A stretch of 64,000 bases of DNA from Schistosoma haematobium (GCF_000699445.3 NC_067198.1:7624801-7688800), one strand, 5' to 3'; shown: positions 1 through 12,887, counted from the stretch's first letter. Made by a program: numbers and translations. Notes: generated from the sequence alone by a model not told the origin.

Positions 1-259
1 CAAGGTCTAAGATACTCTTCTTGAAAACACTGGATAGCCAGGCCTCTTTCGACTATACATAGGTTCAACTAGAAGTTTTCTCCCAAGAATCAGAATTCCA
101 AATATATGGGCGCTCAAGAGATTACCCGTGTTGCGTAGGACGGCGCCAACGACATCCCAAATGATATCATAAAAAATCTAGCATGCCATATGCTATAAAA
201 ATTTCCTCAGGGTGGAAGTTGCCTGAATCTTATAATGGGACCACGAAATATGTGGGTAT
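1..259. other. unassigned stretch at the window edge
   Basis: No coding pattern could be recognised here. It precedes the readable BEL/Pao reverse transcriptase relic and may be its decayed upstream part, but nothing in the bases proves this. Confidence 0.4.
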
Positions 260-914
260 CACAGTATGTTGAACGGAGCTACGCTGGAAAGGCTGCATTG
301 GGTGTCGAGTCTGATACTTACCGCACCACCCTGTCTTCCATACGAAAAAACGCAAGAAGCTAGGGATCATATTCGACTATGCGGCGCAATATGTAGGGAC
401 ATTCCATAACAAAGTCTAGTATTCCGGCTCAGGTTTAGTCAATTATCTGGTAGATGTTTTCACCAGATTTTGGCGACGACTAATAGGTCTCACGGCAGAT
501 ACCGAAGCTGTTTTCATCATGTGATTGTCCCGCCGAACGATCGCAATGCCCTTAGATTTTTATGGTGACCGCTGGGCGACATTAGAACTAAACGAGAAAC
601 CTGCTTGGACGACCTCCTCACTAAGTTGCGCAACGTTTGTTCTACAAAGGACTATCCTAGACAACAAGGCTAGGTTTCTCAAATGTATTATACAGACAGC
701 AAATGAACAGTTCTATGTCGATGAATTATCAACCAGTGTTGATGCTTTGGAAGAAGCTAACTTATTATATTCTCAGGTGAAAGAAGTCTCACGCTTAGGA
801 ATTGTTAATGTGACCAAACAGGCCAGCAACAATATCAAATTAATTCAGTGTATTCTAGAGGAATATTGCACAGAAAGAAACGTCAACACCTGTTCACTTC
901 AAAGGATCAGATGA
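260..914 (+). pseudogene. BEL/Pao LTR retrotransposon pol fragment (reverse transcriptase)
   Basis: Conceptual translation across frames gives the ordered signature of BEL/Pao reverse transcriptase. It starts with YLPHHPVF (from base 315), then IIFDYAAQY, LVNYLVDVFTRF, FHHVIVPPNDRNALRFLW (near 513-566), and finally the active-site-like stretch QFYVDELSTSVDALEEA around 710-760. The family motif in that last stretch is NFYVDDL, so the second catalytic Asp is Glu here. Stops (the TAG after NKV, the TGA after RFLW) and at least one frameshift show it is dead. Gag, protease, integrase and LTRs were not found next to it. The family call is confident; which schistosome BEL family (for example Sinbad) is not resolved. 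Confidence 0.8.
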
Positions 915-1179
915 CCAAATATTCAAACCAGATTTCCTAGACGACTGTAACCGGTATGTCTCGAACTTTTTCTTGGTTATTCTCGATAGAATTCAACTAG
1001 AAATTTTATCATTAAGTCCCTAGTTTTGTGATAGTCGTAGATATATGGATCAAGTTAAGACGGACGTCCAGTTTGAGAATTATTTACCCTCACAGAAGAC
1101 TCAATACCCACGAAAGAGGTCAAACATGAATGACTCGAGACCACACTGGTTGATTGCTGTAACCAATTTAAAAGCAACA
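915..1179. other. unassigned spacer between BEL/Pao and PLE relics
   Basis: No motif or open frame was recognised. It lies between two degraded retroelement fragments on the same strand and is probably decayed element sequence. Confidence 0.35.
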
Positions 1180-2779
1180 AGCATCGCACAAAGAGTGTAC
1201 TGACTAATTAACATCAAGAGGCTATCCAGAAACTAAAATCAAATGAGCATATTATTACCACTAAACGTGATAAAGGGTCGGGCGCTAATTCTATGCAAGT
1301 CAGGTTACATAGATAAGGTGAAAACCCTACTGAAGGATCAAACTAAATTCCCAAAGCTTTTGTCGTGTACAAACCTCAGTGAAAAGACGGAACGCCAATT
1401 AACTACGGTACTAGAACTTTTAAAGCAATATCAATAGATCTCTGAATATACATATAATAGGCTGACGATTCCTGGACACATATCTTACGACCCTACGGCC
1501 TATTTTAAATTTAGTGACCTGAGATTCCCCTATTCCTAATCCTAAACATATTAAACTCGCCATACCACTCTATAGCAAAATGCTCGGTAAACTTATTAAA
1601 ACCATTAAATCAAGAATTTGTTAAGCATAGTGTTAAAGACGTACTTCAACTTGTGGATACAATGCAAAATATGAGTATAAATGGCTAGACCATGTTATCA
1701 CTAGACATAGCATCTTTGTTCACTAACATCCCACTGACTGAAACTATCGACAAAATGTGTGTACAATTGCTAGAAATAAAAATAGAAATACAGATCCCAA
1801 TAAGTAAAATGAAGGAGCTTCTGTTGAAATGTATTGTGAGTATCTACTTTATGTTTAACAATGAATTTTACAGACAAATAGATGTAGTAGCAATGAGATC
1901 ACCTCCAGATCCGATCCTTACTTATATTTTTCTGGTCAAACTAGAAAATGGAACGTTGAAAGACCTCCTAAATAAGCTACATCATTACTGTGGATGTATA
2001 GGTGACACACTAGTCGAATGTGACGAAAATATTGACAAACGAGAACTGTTGAACAGTTTTGTTAAAGTTCCCCCAGCTATTAAATTCATTAGTGAAGAAG
2101 GAAAAGGCCATAGTATAGCTTTTCTTGATGGTCTACTTTTTAGAGGCATAGATGGTTCCGTGAAAAGAAATGCATTTAGAAAGATTACATGGACGCTTCA
2201 GTGCATTCATTTCCATAGTTTTACACCTATTCAATACAAAATAGATTTGTCTCATCCACAGAGTCAAACTATTATGTTCTGAAGATAATGTAGATAACGA
2301 TATAGATACACTGAAGAACACATTACGAAATAACGGATATTCAGACAATTCGGTCAGAAAATTCACATTAAGAAGTGTCCAAAAGAAGAAACTGTGCTTC
2401 GTTCAGTAAAAATACTCTGTATCTAAAACTGAAATTCAAAGGGGACAAATAGTACGACATTTTAAGACGCTGACTCGAAAGATCTGTTAAAAGGACATTT
2501 CACGCCTCCAAGTCACACATAATTTTCTCAACTAAACTAGTACGCACACAACAAATCAAAGATAGGTTGACGATGACGGATTCCTCCATGTGTGTATACC
2601 AATACAACTGCTTCTGTGGGGCTAGATGCATAGACCGTGCTCTGAGGGCTTTATACTTGCAGGTTCGTGAACATGTATCAGCATGGTTGGGAAACGGAGT
2701 TACTGTATCGACCCACCAAACAAATATTTAGTAAATGTTTCAGAAAACCCTGATCTCGAAATTAAAATTTATAAAAAGC
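1180..2779 (+). mobile_element. degenerate Penelope-like element (RT plus GIY-YIG remnants)
   Basis: The order of motifs fits a Penelope-like element. A KRDKGSGANSM-like pre-RT motif lies near 1260-1300. The RT core follows in the open stretch 1692-2282 with SLDIASLFTNIPLTETI, FNNEFYRQIDVVAM (normally G-V-A-M-G-S-P) and IKFISEEGKGHSIAFLDGLL. The YVDDT motif is ruined (GDTLVECDEN). A GIY-YIG-like piece follows at about 2590-2690, reading CVYQYNCFCGARCIDR and LYLQVREHVSAWLG. PLEs combine an RT related to telomerase with a GIY-YIG endonuclease. Many stops and frameshifts make the copy non-functional. RTE-like copy A interrupts it at 2792; any remaining 3' tail would lie after 6022. Confidence 0.78.
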
Positions 2780-2792
2780 AATGAAAACGTAA
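2780..2792. repeat. 5' target-site duplication of RTE-like copy A
   Basis: The 13-bp sequence AATGAAAACGTAA is repeated exactly at 6010-6022, directly flanking the element. This marks a discrete retrotransposition event into the PLE relic. Confidence 0.85.
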
Positions 2793-2980
2793 ACTCCGCC
2801 TGTAGCTCTTATAGGGTTACTGCCGGTCCCAAGCCCGGGTAAAGGAGGAGGGTTGGGGCATGGGGTTAGCGTCCCCATCCCGTAGAAAACTAACTCGCTA
2901 AAAATACGCTTACCAGAAAAAATAATCCAAACCATTTTAACTCTGCCCTGGGAGTTAGAAGGTCTTCATTTAGAAGAATT

Positions 2981-3720
2981 ATGACGCTTCATGGTGAAAG
3001 CCGAGTTCCTTCGGAAGCCACGAGGCCGATGCCCCTTCTAACAACCAGAGCAAAAATTTTTATAGGTACATGGAACGTTCGAACAATGTGGGAAACCGGG
3101 AAGACCAGTCAAATAGCAATGGAAATGAGGAGATACAACTTAGCAGTACTGGGAATCAGCGAAACCCACTGGACCCAAGCTGGACAGAAAAGGCTAGCTA
3201 CGGGAGAGATGCTGCTATACTCCGGTCACGAAGAGGACAATGCTCCACACACTCAGGGAGTCGCTCTTATGCTGTGCAAAGTAGCACGAAATGCACTTGT
3301 AGGATGGGAATCTCACGGATCCAGAATCATCAAAGCATCATTCAAAACAAAGAAGGAGGGGATCTTAATGAATATTATCCAATGTTATGTACCCACCAAT
3401 GATAGCAACAACGACATTAAAGATCAATTCTACGAGCGGCTGCAGTCAATCATTGAGAAATGCCCAAGGAAGGACCTAACTATTCTGATGGGAGATCTAA
3501 ATGCCAAAGTCGGAATAGATAACACTGGATATGAAGATATTATGGGACGACATGGACTGGGAGAAAGAAACGAAAATGGAGAAAGATTTGCAAATATATA
3601 TGCATTCAACAAATTGGTCATAGGAGGCACAACATTTCCACACAAGCGTATACACAAGGCTACATGGATCTCACCGGATCACACTACAGAGAACCAAATA
3701 GATCATATTTGCATCAACAA

Positions 3721-3748
<28 letters not shown>
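2981..3748 (+). pseudogene. endonuclease domain of RTE-like copy A
   Basis: The frame opens at ATG 2981 and reads TRAKIFIGTWNVRTM (residues ~26-40), LGISETHW, VALMLCK, NIIQCYVPTND, TILMGDLNAKVG, HKATWISPDHTTENQIDHI. This is the order of conserved blocks in the endonuclease of RTE/BovB-type LINEs, including the Asn in WNVRTM, the Glu in SETHW and the Asp/Asn in GDLNAK. The frame breaks at an A-run at 3719-3723 that is one A short of the length needed to continue as INKKFRR. The last conserved endonuclease block, ending in SDHHLVVA, is therefore found in the +1 frame at about 3740-3800. The same shortened A-run occurs in copy B at 26769-26773. Confidence 0.88.
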
Positions 3749-5999
<2,251 letters not shown>

Positions 6000-6009
6000 G
6001 TAAGTAAGT

Positions 6010-6022
6010 AATGAAAACGTAA
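6010..6022. repeat. 3' target-site duplication of RTE-like copy A
   Basis: Exact repeat of bases 2780-2792, immediately after the (GTAA)n tail. Confidence 0.85.
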
Positions 6023-6335
6023 TTGACTATATATCATCTGTGCTGTTGAAAAAACTACAGTGTATGCAGGATGTCAATTTGCATAATATGCTTGCGAATG
6101 TAAAGTCTGTTAAAATTACTCTACTACGTGACTGCGTAAGGCACAAACTAAAGATTCGTGTCCAATTCTGTTTCAGTTAGGTAGTATCACAGAAATCAAC
6201 CACCTGTTCAATAGTCAGTTATTACTAAGGTGTATTCCAGCCTTTTTAAACATTAGAATCATCCATGACAGGACTGCTCTTTAGCGTCGAATCTTCAGTG
6301 AAGTGCAAACCAATCAATCCAGCCTACGTAGTGGT
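6023..6335. other. probable 3' remainder of the split PLE, otherwise unassigned
   Basis: This follows directly after the target duplication, so it is the continuation of the locus interrupted by copy A. No protein motif can be read, and assignment to the PLE tail is inference from position only. Confidence 0.35.
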
Positions 6336-7035
6336 GGCAGTTACAATGTTGGTCACTGCACAAATCCTAAAACACCATTCCCTACCCCTCCCAAAACGGA
6401 GACACGTTGCATGCTGCTGCTAGTCATAAGAGCGAGACTGCACATAAAGCAACTTCGTCCATTCATACTAAACTCGAACACTCACTTCCCGAAAATCCCA
6501 ATCCACTTATGCAGCTATAGTGACCCAGCATTGTCCTAGCGGCTCCAATAAAAACTAAAATAATCCTTCTAGGGATTGCTCTAAAAGCTACAGCCGCTCC
6601 GTAACCGCAGTGAGAAATAATACTAACCCCCCAAGAAACATAGAGGTGCTCCATCATCGTCAACCCACAATATGGGCCTGTCCACAGCGAAACAAAGCCT
6701 ACAACAAACAGTGGACTGGCAGTACCCACTCATCCTAACGTAAGGTTGTACCCGACGAAAACCACACCTACAAGTCATGCAATTAAGTCTTATGTTGTAA
6801 ACCCTGCAAGCTTCAGGAAGCTGTACACAACCATACACAGCAGGAACACCTCTCTTAGCAACAATATCAGGCAACCCCCCAATATCTTGCCTGAAACACA
6901 ACCACCCCAACTCCCCACAAAACGGCTTAAAGTGCCCACTGCACACAAGGACGCTATAACGTTAGTCCACTTGTGCACCCACTTAGTGATTCTAGATACT
7001 GTCAAAGTCAAACTACCCTATACAACTCTTCGATC
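6336..7035 (-). other. candidate mitochondrial-like insert (doubtful)
   Basis: On the minus strand this G+T-rich stretch has a long hydrophobic frame (about 7011 down to 6380). Under the standard code it is broken by several TGA codons and has Arg codons AGA/AGG inside membrane-like segments. Under the flatworm mitochondrial code (TGA=Trp, AGA/AGG=Ser) it becomes an almost continuous hydrophobic polypeptide, for example GVVFVGYNLTLGWVG and VSWGVSIISHCGYG, with one remaining TAA. No specific mitochondrial gene was recognised, and the GC content is high for schistosome mtDNA. A nuclear mitochondrial insertion is therefore only a hypothesis. Confidence 0.22.
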
Positions 7036-7045
7036 CCCCTAATTC

Positions 7046-8165
7046 GACGTATACATCATCTCATCCTTTTTATCTCTCTCCCCCTGGACAGTGCTCTTAT
7101 GGGGTCTCCAGATGTTGAGGGTGACAATCCCGCTATTTTGAGATCATCATCTATATACTCCGACCTAATGGGGAGTGATGCATGTTTCTCTCCACCGATA
7201 ACTGGCTCTAGTCTTCAAAGCTCTTTGACTGAACTTCCTGACCACTGCTCAATTACACTAACTATCCATTCAACCTCCTGGACTCTATCTGTCATTCTTA
7301 AACGTACTTCCCTCTCCGAACTACCCTCTGGCCACCATTCTCCCACTAGCCATATTGGTGATAAACCCAACGAACATGAATATCGAGCCAGTAATCTTAC
7401 TTCTTCCTCTTCTCCTCACGACAAAACAGACAATCCACTGTGTTTGCATCACGCCCTTCTACTAGACAAACACTCACCATACGTGACACTTATGTTAATG
7501 AATAGTCAAACTGTACAAATTAGGACGATTCACCTATGCACTTGTTTTGACAAAGGAAAGTTGGTTGTCCTCCGATGTCACAGACTCATACCTCCAAATC
7601 AACACCTATGAGCTCTTACTCTGTGATCGATTCAACAAGAAATGTGATAGTTGTCTTGCATATGCATCGAAAATCATGAGGGCGAAAATCAATAGAGATG
7701 ATGTCCTCAGAAAACTACCTGGTTTGGTATGGCTTACTGTACACACTCATGAGTGTAAAATACTAATCGAATGTAAATATTGAGCTTCTAACTCTCCTGG
7801 TTCAACAGACATTACTACAAGTGAGTCATTTGCTAAGGCTACCTCCCTTGATTTTTCCAGCAAAGTAGTTTGTAGTGATTTCAACATTTCCATCACTAAG
7901 TGGAAGACACACTCTGGCCAACTGTGCTTTGAAAGCATACCTAGATCCTCAAACATGTACACCTGCCTACACAAAATCACAAAATTCTTGACTTGACATA
8001 TTTTGGCTTAATGTCACACCGACATTAATGGTGGTTGGCAAAACGTTTCAAAACAGCAGTCATAAAATAGTTCTCTGCACCCTTCAGATTCTTGCCAAGT
8101 TCAACAAAATAAAGACGTTAAATAAGTGTTTCCAATATAGAGACTATGTAAAAGCTGATAAGGAA
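7046..8165. other. unassigned region with open frames but no recognised product
   Basis: A 212-codon plus-strand frame (6973-7611) and a 77-codon minus-strand frame (7980-7747) are present. Both are low-complexity or unlike any family I recognise, and neither has clear splice sites or start context. The minus-strand frame is predicted to be soluble and could be an exon relic, but nothing supports expression. The region lies just beyond the 3'-truncated CsRn1-like element. Confidence 0.3.
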
Positions 8166-9194
8166 ATCTTTCGATTTCTAGTAAATCGGGGATAATCTGA
8201 AACCAGAAAAAGAAGTTACGCAAACGGATAATTCAGTGTTTCCGTCTACTAGCCTCCGTTTGCGCGTGTCGATGATTAGATTATGGTGTTGTAGAAGGTC
8301 TATACCAATGATTGGCATAGAAACATCTGCAACAACGAAAATCCAGTGAATGGGTTTGCGTAAACCCACGTTCAGGTAAACGTACCTTTTGCCATACGTA
8401 GCGATAGGTTTTCCGTTTGCCGCCTGTAAGTTTAAAGCCGATTCGTGAGGCCGATCATTGAGATTCGCTGGGAGAACGCTAACTTCTGCGCCAGTGTCGA
8501 CGAGGTAGCGAACTCTCTTTGTCACATCTGTGACGCATAACAGATGGCTATCTTCGCCGGCTATGGTTGCCGTTAACGCGTGCCGGCTTGGAAGTTTCCC
8601 GAGTTGTTTTTCGAGTCAGTCGGTTTTGAGTTGGGAAAATTGCAGGGTTTTCTGCAATTTCTGGAAGACTTTCCATACTGGTTATGATACCAGCACCAGT
8701 CGGGGTTATCCGTCTCTCGTGGTCTAGAGACAAATCGCTTACGTGAAATCTTTCTACGTGGGATGTGAGATCGCTTACGATCGTTACGAAAATTAAGATA
8801 ACGCGTAAGTGTATGACATAACTCGGTCATGTCATTCTGAGTGGTTTGAGGCTTTTCTTTGACTGAAAAAACCTCGGTAGTAGAAGAATCCGTTATTTCT
8901 AAGATACGACAGACATATGCAGCCAGCTCGTCTAAGGTGTTGTTCTGAAACGAAACCAGAACCGCTTGCACCTGTTGGGGAAGTTTGGACAAGAAAAGTT
9001 GTTTATATAGGCCTTCGTCGAAAGTTCTTAGGCACATAACATCTCTCATCCTTTGCAACATGTCCGTCGCAGAACCGTGTTATTAAAGAGTTGATCTAAC
9101 CTTTGTCGATCGGTTAGGTCTCCTCGTTTAGAATCGAACGCTTGAAGGTTTCGTACGGTTCAGAAACATCACTAGTAAATATACTAGGTGTTAC
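8166..9194 (-). mobile_element. CsRn1-like Ty3/gypsy element, distal part (gag C-terminus and protease)
   Basis: This is the downstream half of a minus-strand LTR retrotransposon whose gag start lies at 14748. The gag frame resumes at about 9193 (YVTPSIF, then SDVSEPYETFKRSIL), shifts, and continues in the open frame 9061-8573. That frame contains LPQQVQAVLVSF and a zinc finger of CHCC type (C-X2-H-X9-C-X3-C, reading WCWYHNQYGKSSRNCRKPC), the unusual form known from the CsRn1 clade of trematode retrotransposons. The aspartic protease follows at 8525-8178 with YLVDTGAEVSVLP and MPIIGIDLL. Frameshifts and stops separate gag and protease. No reverse transcriptase follows, so the copy is truncated around 8165. 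Confidence 0.82.
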
Positions 9195-9200
9195 GTACCT
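9195..9200. repeat. target-site duplication of the CR1-like LINE (distal copy)
   Basis: GTACCT here (AGGTAC on the minus strand) matches 14551-14556. Removing everything between the two restores a continuous gag reading, EFNR followed by YVTPSIF. Six bases is short for a LINE duplication, but the restored frame supports it. Confidence 0.65.
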
Positions 9201-9486
9201 TCAGTCTTCAGTAATAAGGATAGGCGGTCTATCGACCTATATTAATCCTTGCAGTTTGTAATACTGTTAAGGTCCAACCTCGTTTTGAATATATTAACAG
9301 ACGGTGCTGATATTACATGTTCCGGTAGAGAATTCCAGTAACTCACTACTCGGTGCCAGAAACCGAACTCCACACGTTAACGGTTTGATCTCGGTTTTTG
9401 AACTTTCTTCGAATGTCCTCTCAAATGATCGGTTCTAGACGGAAGCAAAAGATAAGACATGTTAATACCAAGGTCATCGTTCAGTA
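9201..9486 (-). pseudogene. CR1-like LINE, C-terminal end (after the gypsy insertion)
   Basis: The minus strand reads NDDLGINMSYLLLPSR, HLRGHSKKVQKPRSNR, then after a stop the conserved CR1 tail FGFWHRVVSYWNSLPEHV and NIFKTRLD. It continues the frame that is cut at 13926. CR1-like LINEs carry an endonuclease and RT; only the end of the protein is present here. Confidence 0.8.
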
Positions 9487-9800
9487 TGTTGTGAAGGAGA
9501 ACATGGGTGAGGACAACCAAATTGTATTTAGCACAAATTACAGAATTACTTGGTAAAATAGAAAAACCATATAGTAAATCATTAATCTGCAAAATATCAT
9601 TCCATCATATCAAACCGGACTGTTGCTGTTGCAAACCTCAATCCATTGTCTCACATTTCATTGTTCATGCGATTTCTTACAAATTCCATTGTGTTCTCGC
9701 TCTTCCTTTCTTGATCTTCTCCATCTTCTGCTGCCAGACATTACGTTCTTTTAACTCACGTTATATACTACTTATATCAATATAAGTAGCACGCACCACA
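9487..9800 (-). repeat. 3' LTR of the gypsy element
   Basis: 314 bp, apparently identical to 13612-13925. The pol frame runs about 24 bases into it, ending at the stop at 9777-9779. Confidence 0.92.
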
Positions 9801-12152
9801 CTCGTCCCCCCTTTTAACAAGTCGCTGTCGTAGTATTTCTGATCTCCGTACCACTGTTTTCTTTGATGCTTTTCGTGACTCACACCCATGATGGTCTTGA
9901 AACCATCTCTGTAGTTGACTAGCATTTACGCGCTTCTGCTTGTCTTCTCTCCTGTTCGTGTAGACCGAGCCGCGTCTCTCCGTGATAACATACGGTCCTC
10001 CCCATTTTGGGGCCAGCTTCCCCGACCATGCTCCCCCTGCTATGTTACTTTTTCGTTCTCTACACTTTACCAGGTCCCCCACTGCAAAGGGTTTCCACGT
10101 TCTCCTCTGTTGTTCTGCCTTCTTTGTGTCTGATATTTGTTTCTTTTCCACGTTCCTTATTGCCTCTCTCCTCTCTTTTCTTAACCTTGTTGTCGTCCAC
10201 TTCTGTTGTTGTGGCCAGGTCTTATTATGCATTGGAAGTCGTGGTTGTCTGCCATACATGAGCAAGAAAGGTGACTTCTTGGTTGTTCCTTGTGTGGAGG
10301 AACGATGTGCCAGCAAAATCAATGGTAACTCTTTCTCCCAATTTCCTCCTTTTGATGCTAACCATTCCTTTAACGTCCGATTGTTTCTCTCTGTAAGCCC
10401 GTTTGTCTGAGGATGATACGGTGTAGTTCGTATTCTCTTGATGCCAAACTGCTTTAAACGGGCTTTAAACTCGTCACTTTCAAAACAGGGACCCTGGTCA
10501 GTTAATATCATCTTCGGTATTCCGTGACACACTACAATATGCCGGATTACCACCTCGGTCACTGTCCTTGCCCGCTGGTCTGCAATGGGTACGGCATCTA
10601 CCCAACGTGTAGCATGTTCCGTCATCACTAACAGGTACTGGTTACCGCTCGCCGTCTGTGAAAACGGTCCCATCACATCCACCGACCATAGATCACCGAC
10701 TGCGGTTACTGGGATTGACTGTAATGGCGGTTGTGTGTATCGATCGCTTTTCATTAGCTGACACTGCTGGCAGGTTAACACGTATTCAGCCACATCTTCT
10801 CTCATGCTCGGCCAGTATGCACTTTGTCGTAGTAAGTCCGTCGTTCTTGCGATGCCTGTATGTGCTACCTGGTGACACCCGTGTATCACTTTACGCCGCC
10901 AGTCTTTCGGGATCACCGCCACCCAATTCTCATCATCGTCCTGCCAGGTCAGCACTCCATATGAGTTCACTCTCAGTCGTTCCTTTTGCCGAAGCAGCGT
11001 TATTACCTCCTTGTCCATTGTTCGTTTATCTACGTCTGCTCCCTCTTTTATCACTCTGATTACCTCCCGAAGGTTAGGGTCAGCTTTCTGCTGCCGGACG
11101 AGTTCTAATGGGTCTCCCTCTAAACTATTCACCGCGTATGCTGTTAATGGCAGGTCGGCTTCCATGTCTGGTCTTGACAAGTAATCCGCCATTACGTCTT
11201 CTTTTCCTGGAACATGGCCGATACTGAAGTCGTATTCTTGCAGGCGTATCATCCATTGCGCCAACTTCCCTCGGGGGTCTCTTGCTGTTTTCAACCACCG
11301 CAGGGGTTTATGGTCGGTCTCAATGTGAAATCGTCTACCTAAGAGGTATGGTCTCCATTTTTCCACTGCCCACACGATCGCTAAACACTCCTTTTCGATG
11401 GTTGAATACTTCTGTTCAGCAGGTGTGAGGACGCGACTCGCGTATTCCACCACTCTATCAGCCTGACTCAACACAGCACCTATACCATGATCACTCGCGT
11501 CTGTGGCCACTGTAAACAGTCTTCCCGGTTCAGGCAGTCTAAGCGTCATCTGGCGATCGTCTAGCATGTTTTTGATTCGGTTGAACGTTTGTTCGGCAGT
11601 CTCAGTCCACGTAAACTTGGTGCTGCTCAATAACTTATATAAGGGTGCTGCTATTTCGTTGAAATTTTTGACAAACCGACTGTAGAACGCCGCTCTTCCC
11701 AGGAACTGTCTCAACTTCCTTTTCGAATTAGGTACTGCAATATTTTTTATCGTAAGAATTTTCTCCGGCAATGGTTTTATTTCTCCATCTCCCACTTTAT
11801 GTCCCAACAATGTGACGCTACTTTTCGCTATCTGCGACTTGTTCTTATTATTCCGAAGTCCAAATTCGTCAATTCGCTTTAAGACCGCTTCCACATGCTT
11901 GATGTGATCTGTTTCTGTCTGACTGTACACAACTACATCGTCGCCATATACCTCGACATTATCTAGATTCTTGAGCAGTAGTGTCATTAATCTTCTGAAC
12001 GTGAACGGTGCACCCGCCAACCCGAACGGCATTCGTTTAAATTGATACTGTTTATCACGTACAGTAAACGCTGTCTTGCTCCGATCACTCTCTTTTATAG
12101 GCAGTTGCCAATAACCTGACCGTAAATCCAGCACTGTAAACACCGTGGCATT
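9777..12152 (-). CDS. gypsy pol, distal part: RT, RNase H, integrase
   Basis: This is the portion of the polyprotein after the in-frame TAG, about 790 codons. Numbering from the first Met (12143): RT motif A VLDLRSGYWQLP (Asp6), MPFGLAGAPFTF (38-49) and the active site YGDD (66-69; most gypsy elements have YLDD or YVDD). RNase H is seen in ATDASDHGIGAVLSQ (Asp215) and TDHKPLRWL. The integrase zinc-binding residues are within HGCHQVAHTG and CQQC (421-461), and the catalytic triad is Asp489, Asp549, Glu585 (D,D35E spacing intact). A basic tail of about 200 residues follows and ends inside the 3' LTR. All catalytic residues are present; only the upstream TAG and TGA argue against function. Confidence 0.9.
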   Translation of the reverse strand, partial: NATVFTVLDLRSGYWQLPIKESDRSKTAFTVRDKQYQFKRMPFGLAGAPFTFRRLMTLLLKNLDNVEVYGDDVVVYSQTETDHIKHVEAVLKRIDEFGLRNNKNKSQIAKSSVTLLGHKVGDGEIKPLPEKILTIKNIAVPNSKRKLRQFLGRAAFYSRFVKNFNEIAAPLYKLLSSTKFTWTETAEQTFNRIKNMLDDRQMTLRLPEPGRLFTVATDASDHGIGAVLSQADRVVEYASRVLTPAEQKYSTIEKECLAIVWAVEKWRPYLLGRRFHIETDHKPLRWLKTARDPRGKLAQWMIRLQEYDFSIGHVPGKEDVMADYLSRPDMEADLPLTAYAVNSLEGDPLELVRQQKADPNLREVIRVIKEGADVDKRTMDKEVITLLRQKERLRVNSYGVLTWQDDDENWVAVIPKDWRRKVIHGCHQVAHTGIARTTDLLRQSAYWPSMREDVAEYVLTCQQCQLMKSDRYTQPPLQSIPVTAVGDLWSVDVMGPFSQTASGNQYLLVMTEHATRWVDAVPIADQRARTVTEVVIRHIVVCHGIPKMILTDQGPCFESDEFKARLKQFGIKRIRTTPYHPQTNGLTERNNRTLKEWLASKGGNWEKELPLILLAHRSSTQGTTKKSPFLLMYGRQPRLPMHNKTWPQQQKWTTTRLRKERREAIRNVEKKQISDTKKAEQQRRTWKPFAVGDLVKCRERKSNIAGGAWSGKLAPKWGGPYVITERRGSVYTNRREDKQKRVNASQLQRWFQDHHGCESRKASKKTVVRRSEILRQRLVKRGDECGACYLY
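9801..9816 (-). promoter_or_regulatory. polypurine tract of the gypsy element
   Basis: Read on the minus strand, AAAAGGGGGGACGAG lies immediately before the 3' LTR. This is the expected position and composition of the plus-strand DNA primer used in reverse transcription. Confidence 0.8.
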
Positions 12153-12878
12153 CTATAGCCGATCTAATGTTTCCACCACTGTTGGCATTGCACAAGGCTT
12201 CAGGTCTGTTATATTATTCAATTCTCTGAAGTCGACACAAAATCTATACTTTCCATTTGGTTTCTTTACCAAGAGTACCGGCGAGCTATATGGGCTGTCC
12301 GCTTCCTCAATTATACCTTCTTTTAACATTTCCTGGACCTGACGATTTACCTCGGCCTCTAAATGCACCGGGACACGACGTGTTGCAAATATATTTACTC
12401 GACTGTTCTTTATCGGTATTTCGTGCTTTACTCTGTCACAAAATCCATACGGCTCCCCATCTCCAGTGAATAGTTTCGCATACTTTTTGCATAACTCGTT
12501 ATTGTTTGGTTTCTTTGACGAGACATCCGCTACCACTCTTATTTCAGCCACTTCGCTACTTTCGTGTATTGTCAATGAACCATATTTCGTGACCACCTTA
12601 CCGCTTCTTAAGTCAACTATCGCTTTTACTTCTCTTAGGAAATCTGCTCCTAATATCGGTCTCGATAAGCTTGTGGTTACCACGAACGGAAAATTTATCT
12701 CACCGTCTCCCACTTTTACGATACTGTTAGATACGCCAAACACTTCTAGCATATGGCCTCTTATAGTGTGGACAGCTAATGTACACGGCTTGATTCTCTT
12801 ATATTGCTCTTTGCTTATTAACGATACTGCTGCACCTGTATCGATCAGACAAACTAAATCTCGCTCATTTATGTTCAC
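12153..12878 (-). CDS. gypsy pol, proximal part: aspartic protease and start of RT
   Basis: This frame contains the protease signature LIDTGAAVSLIS (Asp13 of the segment) and FVVTTSLSRPILGADFL, then the N-terminal RT blocks EEADSPYSSPVLLVKKPNG and YRFCVDFRELN. It ends at an in-frame TAG (12153-12155) inside RT, after VVETLDRL, where related elements have a residue before the NATVF-type motif. A CAG-to-TAG change is the simplest cause. It is in the same frame as gag upstream and as the rest of pol downstream. No methionine is needed at its start because it is expected to be made as part of a polyprotein. Confidence 0.88.
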   Translation of the reverse strand: MNINERDLVCLIDTGAAVSLISKEQYKRIKPCTLAVHTIRGHMLEVFGVSNSIVKVGDGEINFPFVVTTSLSRPILGADFLREVKAIVDLRSGKVVTKYGSLTIHESSEVAEIRVVADVSSKKPNNNELCKKYAKLFTGDGEPYGFCDRVKHEIPIKNSRVNIFATRRVPVHLEAEVNRQVQEMLKEGIIEEADSPYSSPVLLVKKPNGKYRFCVDFRELNNITDLKPCAMPTVVETLDRL

Positions 12879-12887
12879 TCTCGTTGT

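Noticed and set aside
6973..7611. 212-codon plus-strand open frame
   Set aside because: Composition is Ser/Leu/His-rich with no recognisable domain, no start context and no neighbours supporting a gene. It overlaps the edge of the mitochondrial-like stretch. Open by chance is the simplest reading.
7747..7980. 77-codon minus-strand frame that could be an exon
   Set aside because: No recognisable family, no convincing acceptor or donor pair, and no partner exons nearby.
9507..9785. 92-codon plus-strand frame occurring identically at 13632-13910
   Set aside because: The identical duplication is simply the two LTRs of the gypsy element; the frame is antisense to the element.
9915..11059. Several plus-strand frames of 70-140 codons
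   Set aside because: Antisense shadows of the gypsy integrase and RNase H frame.
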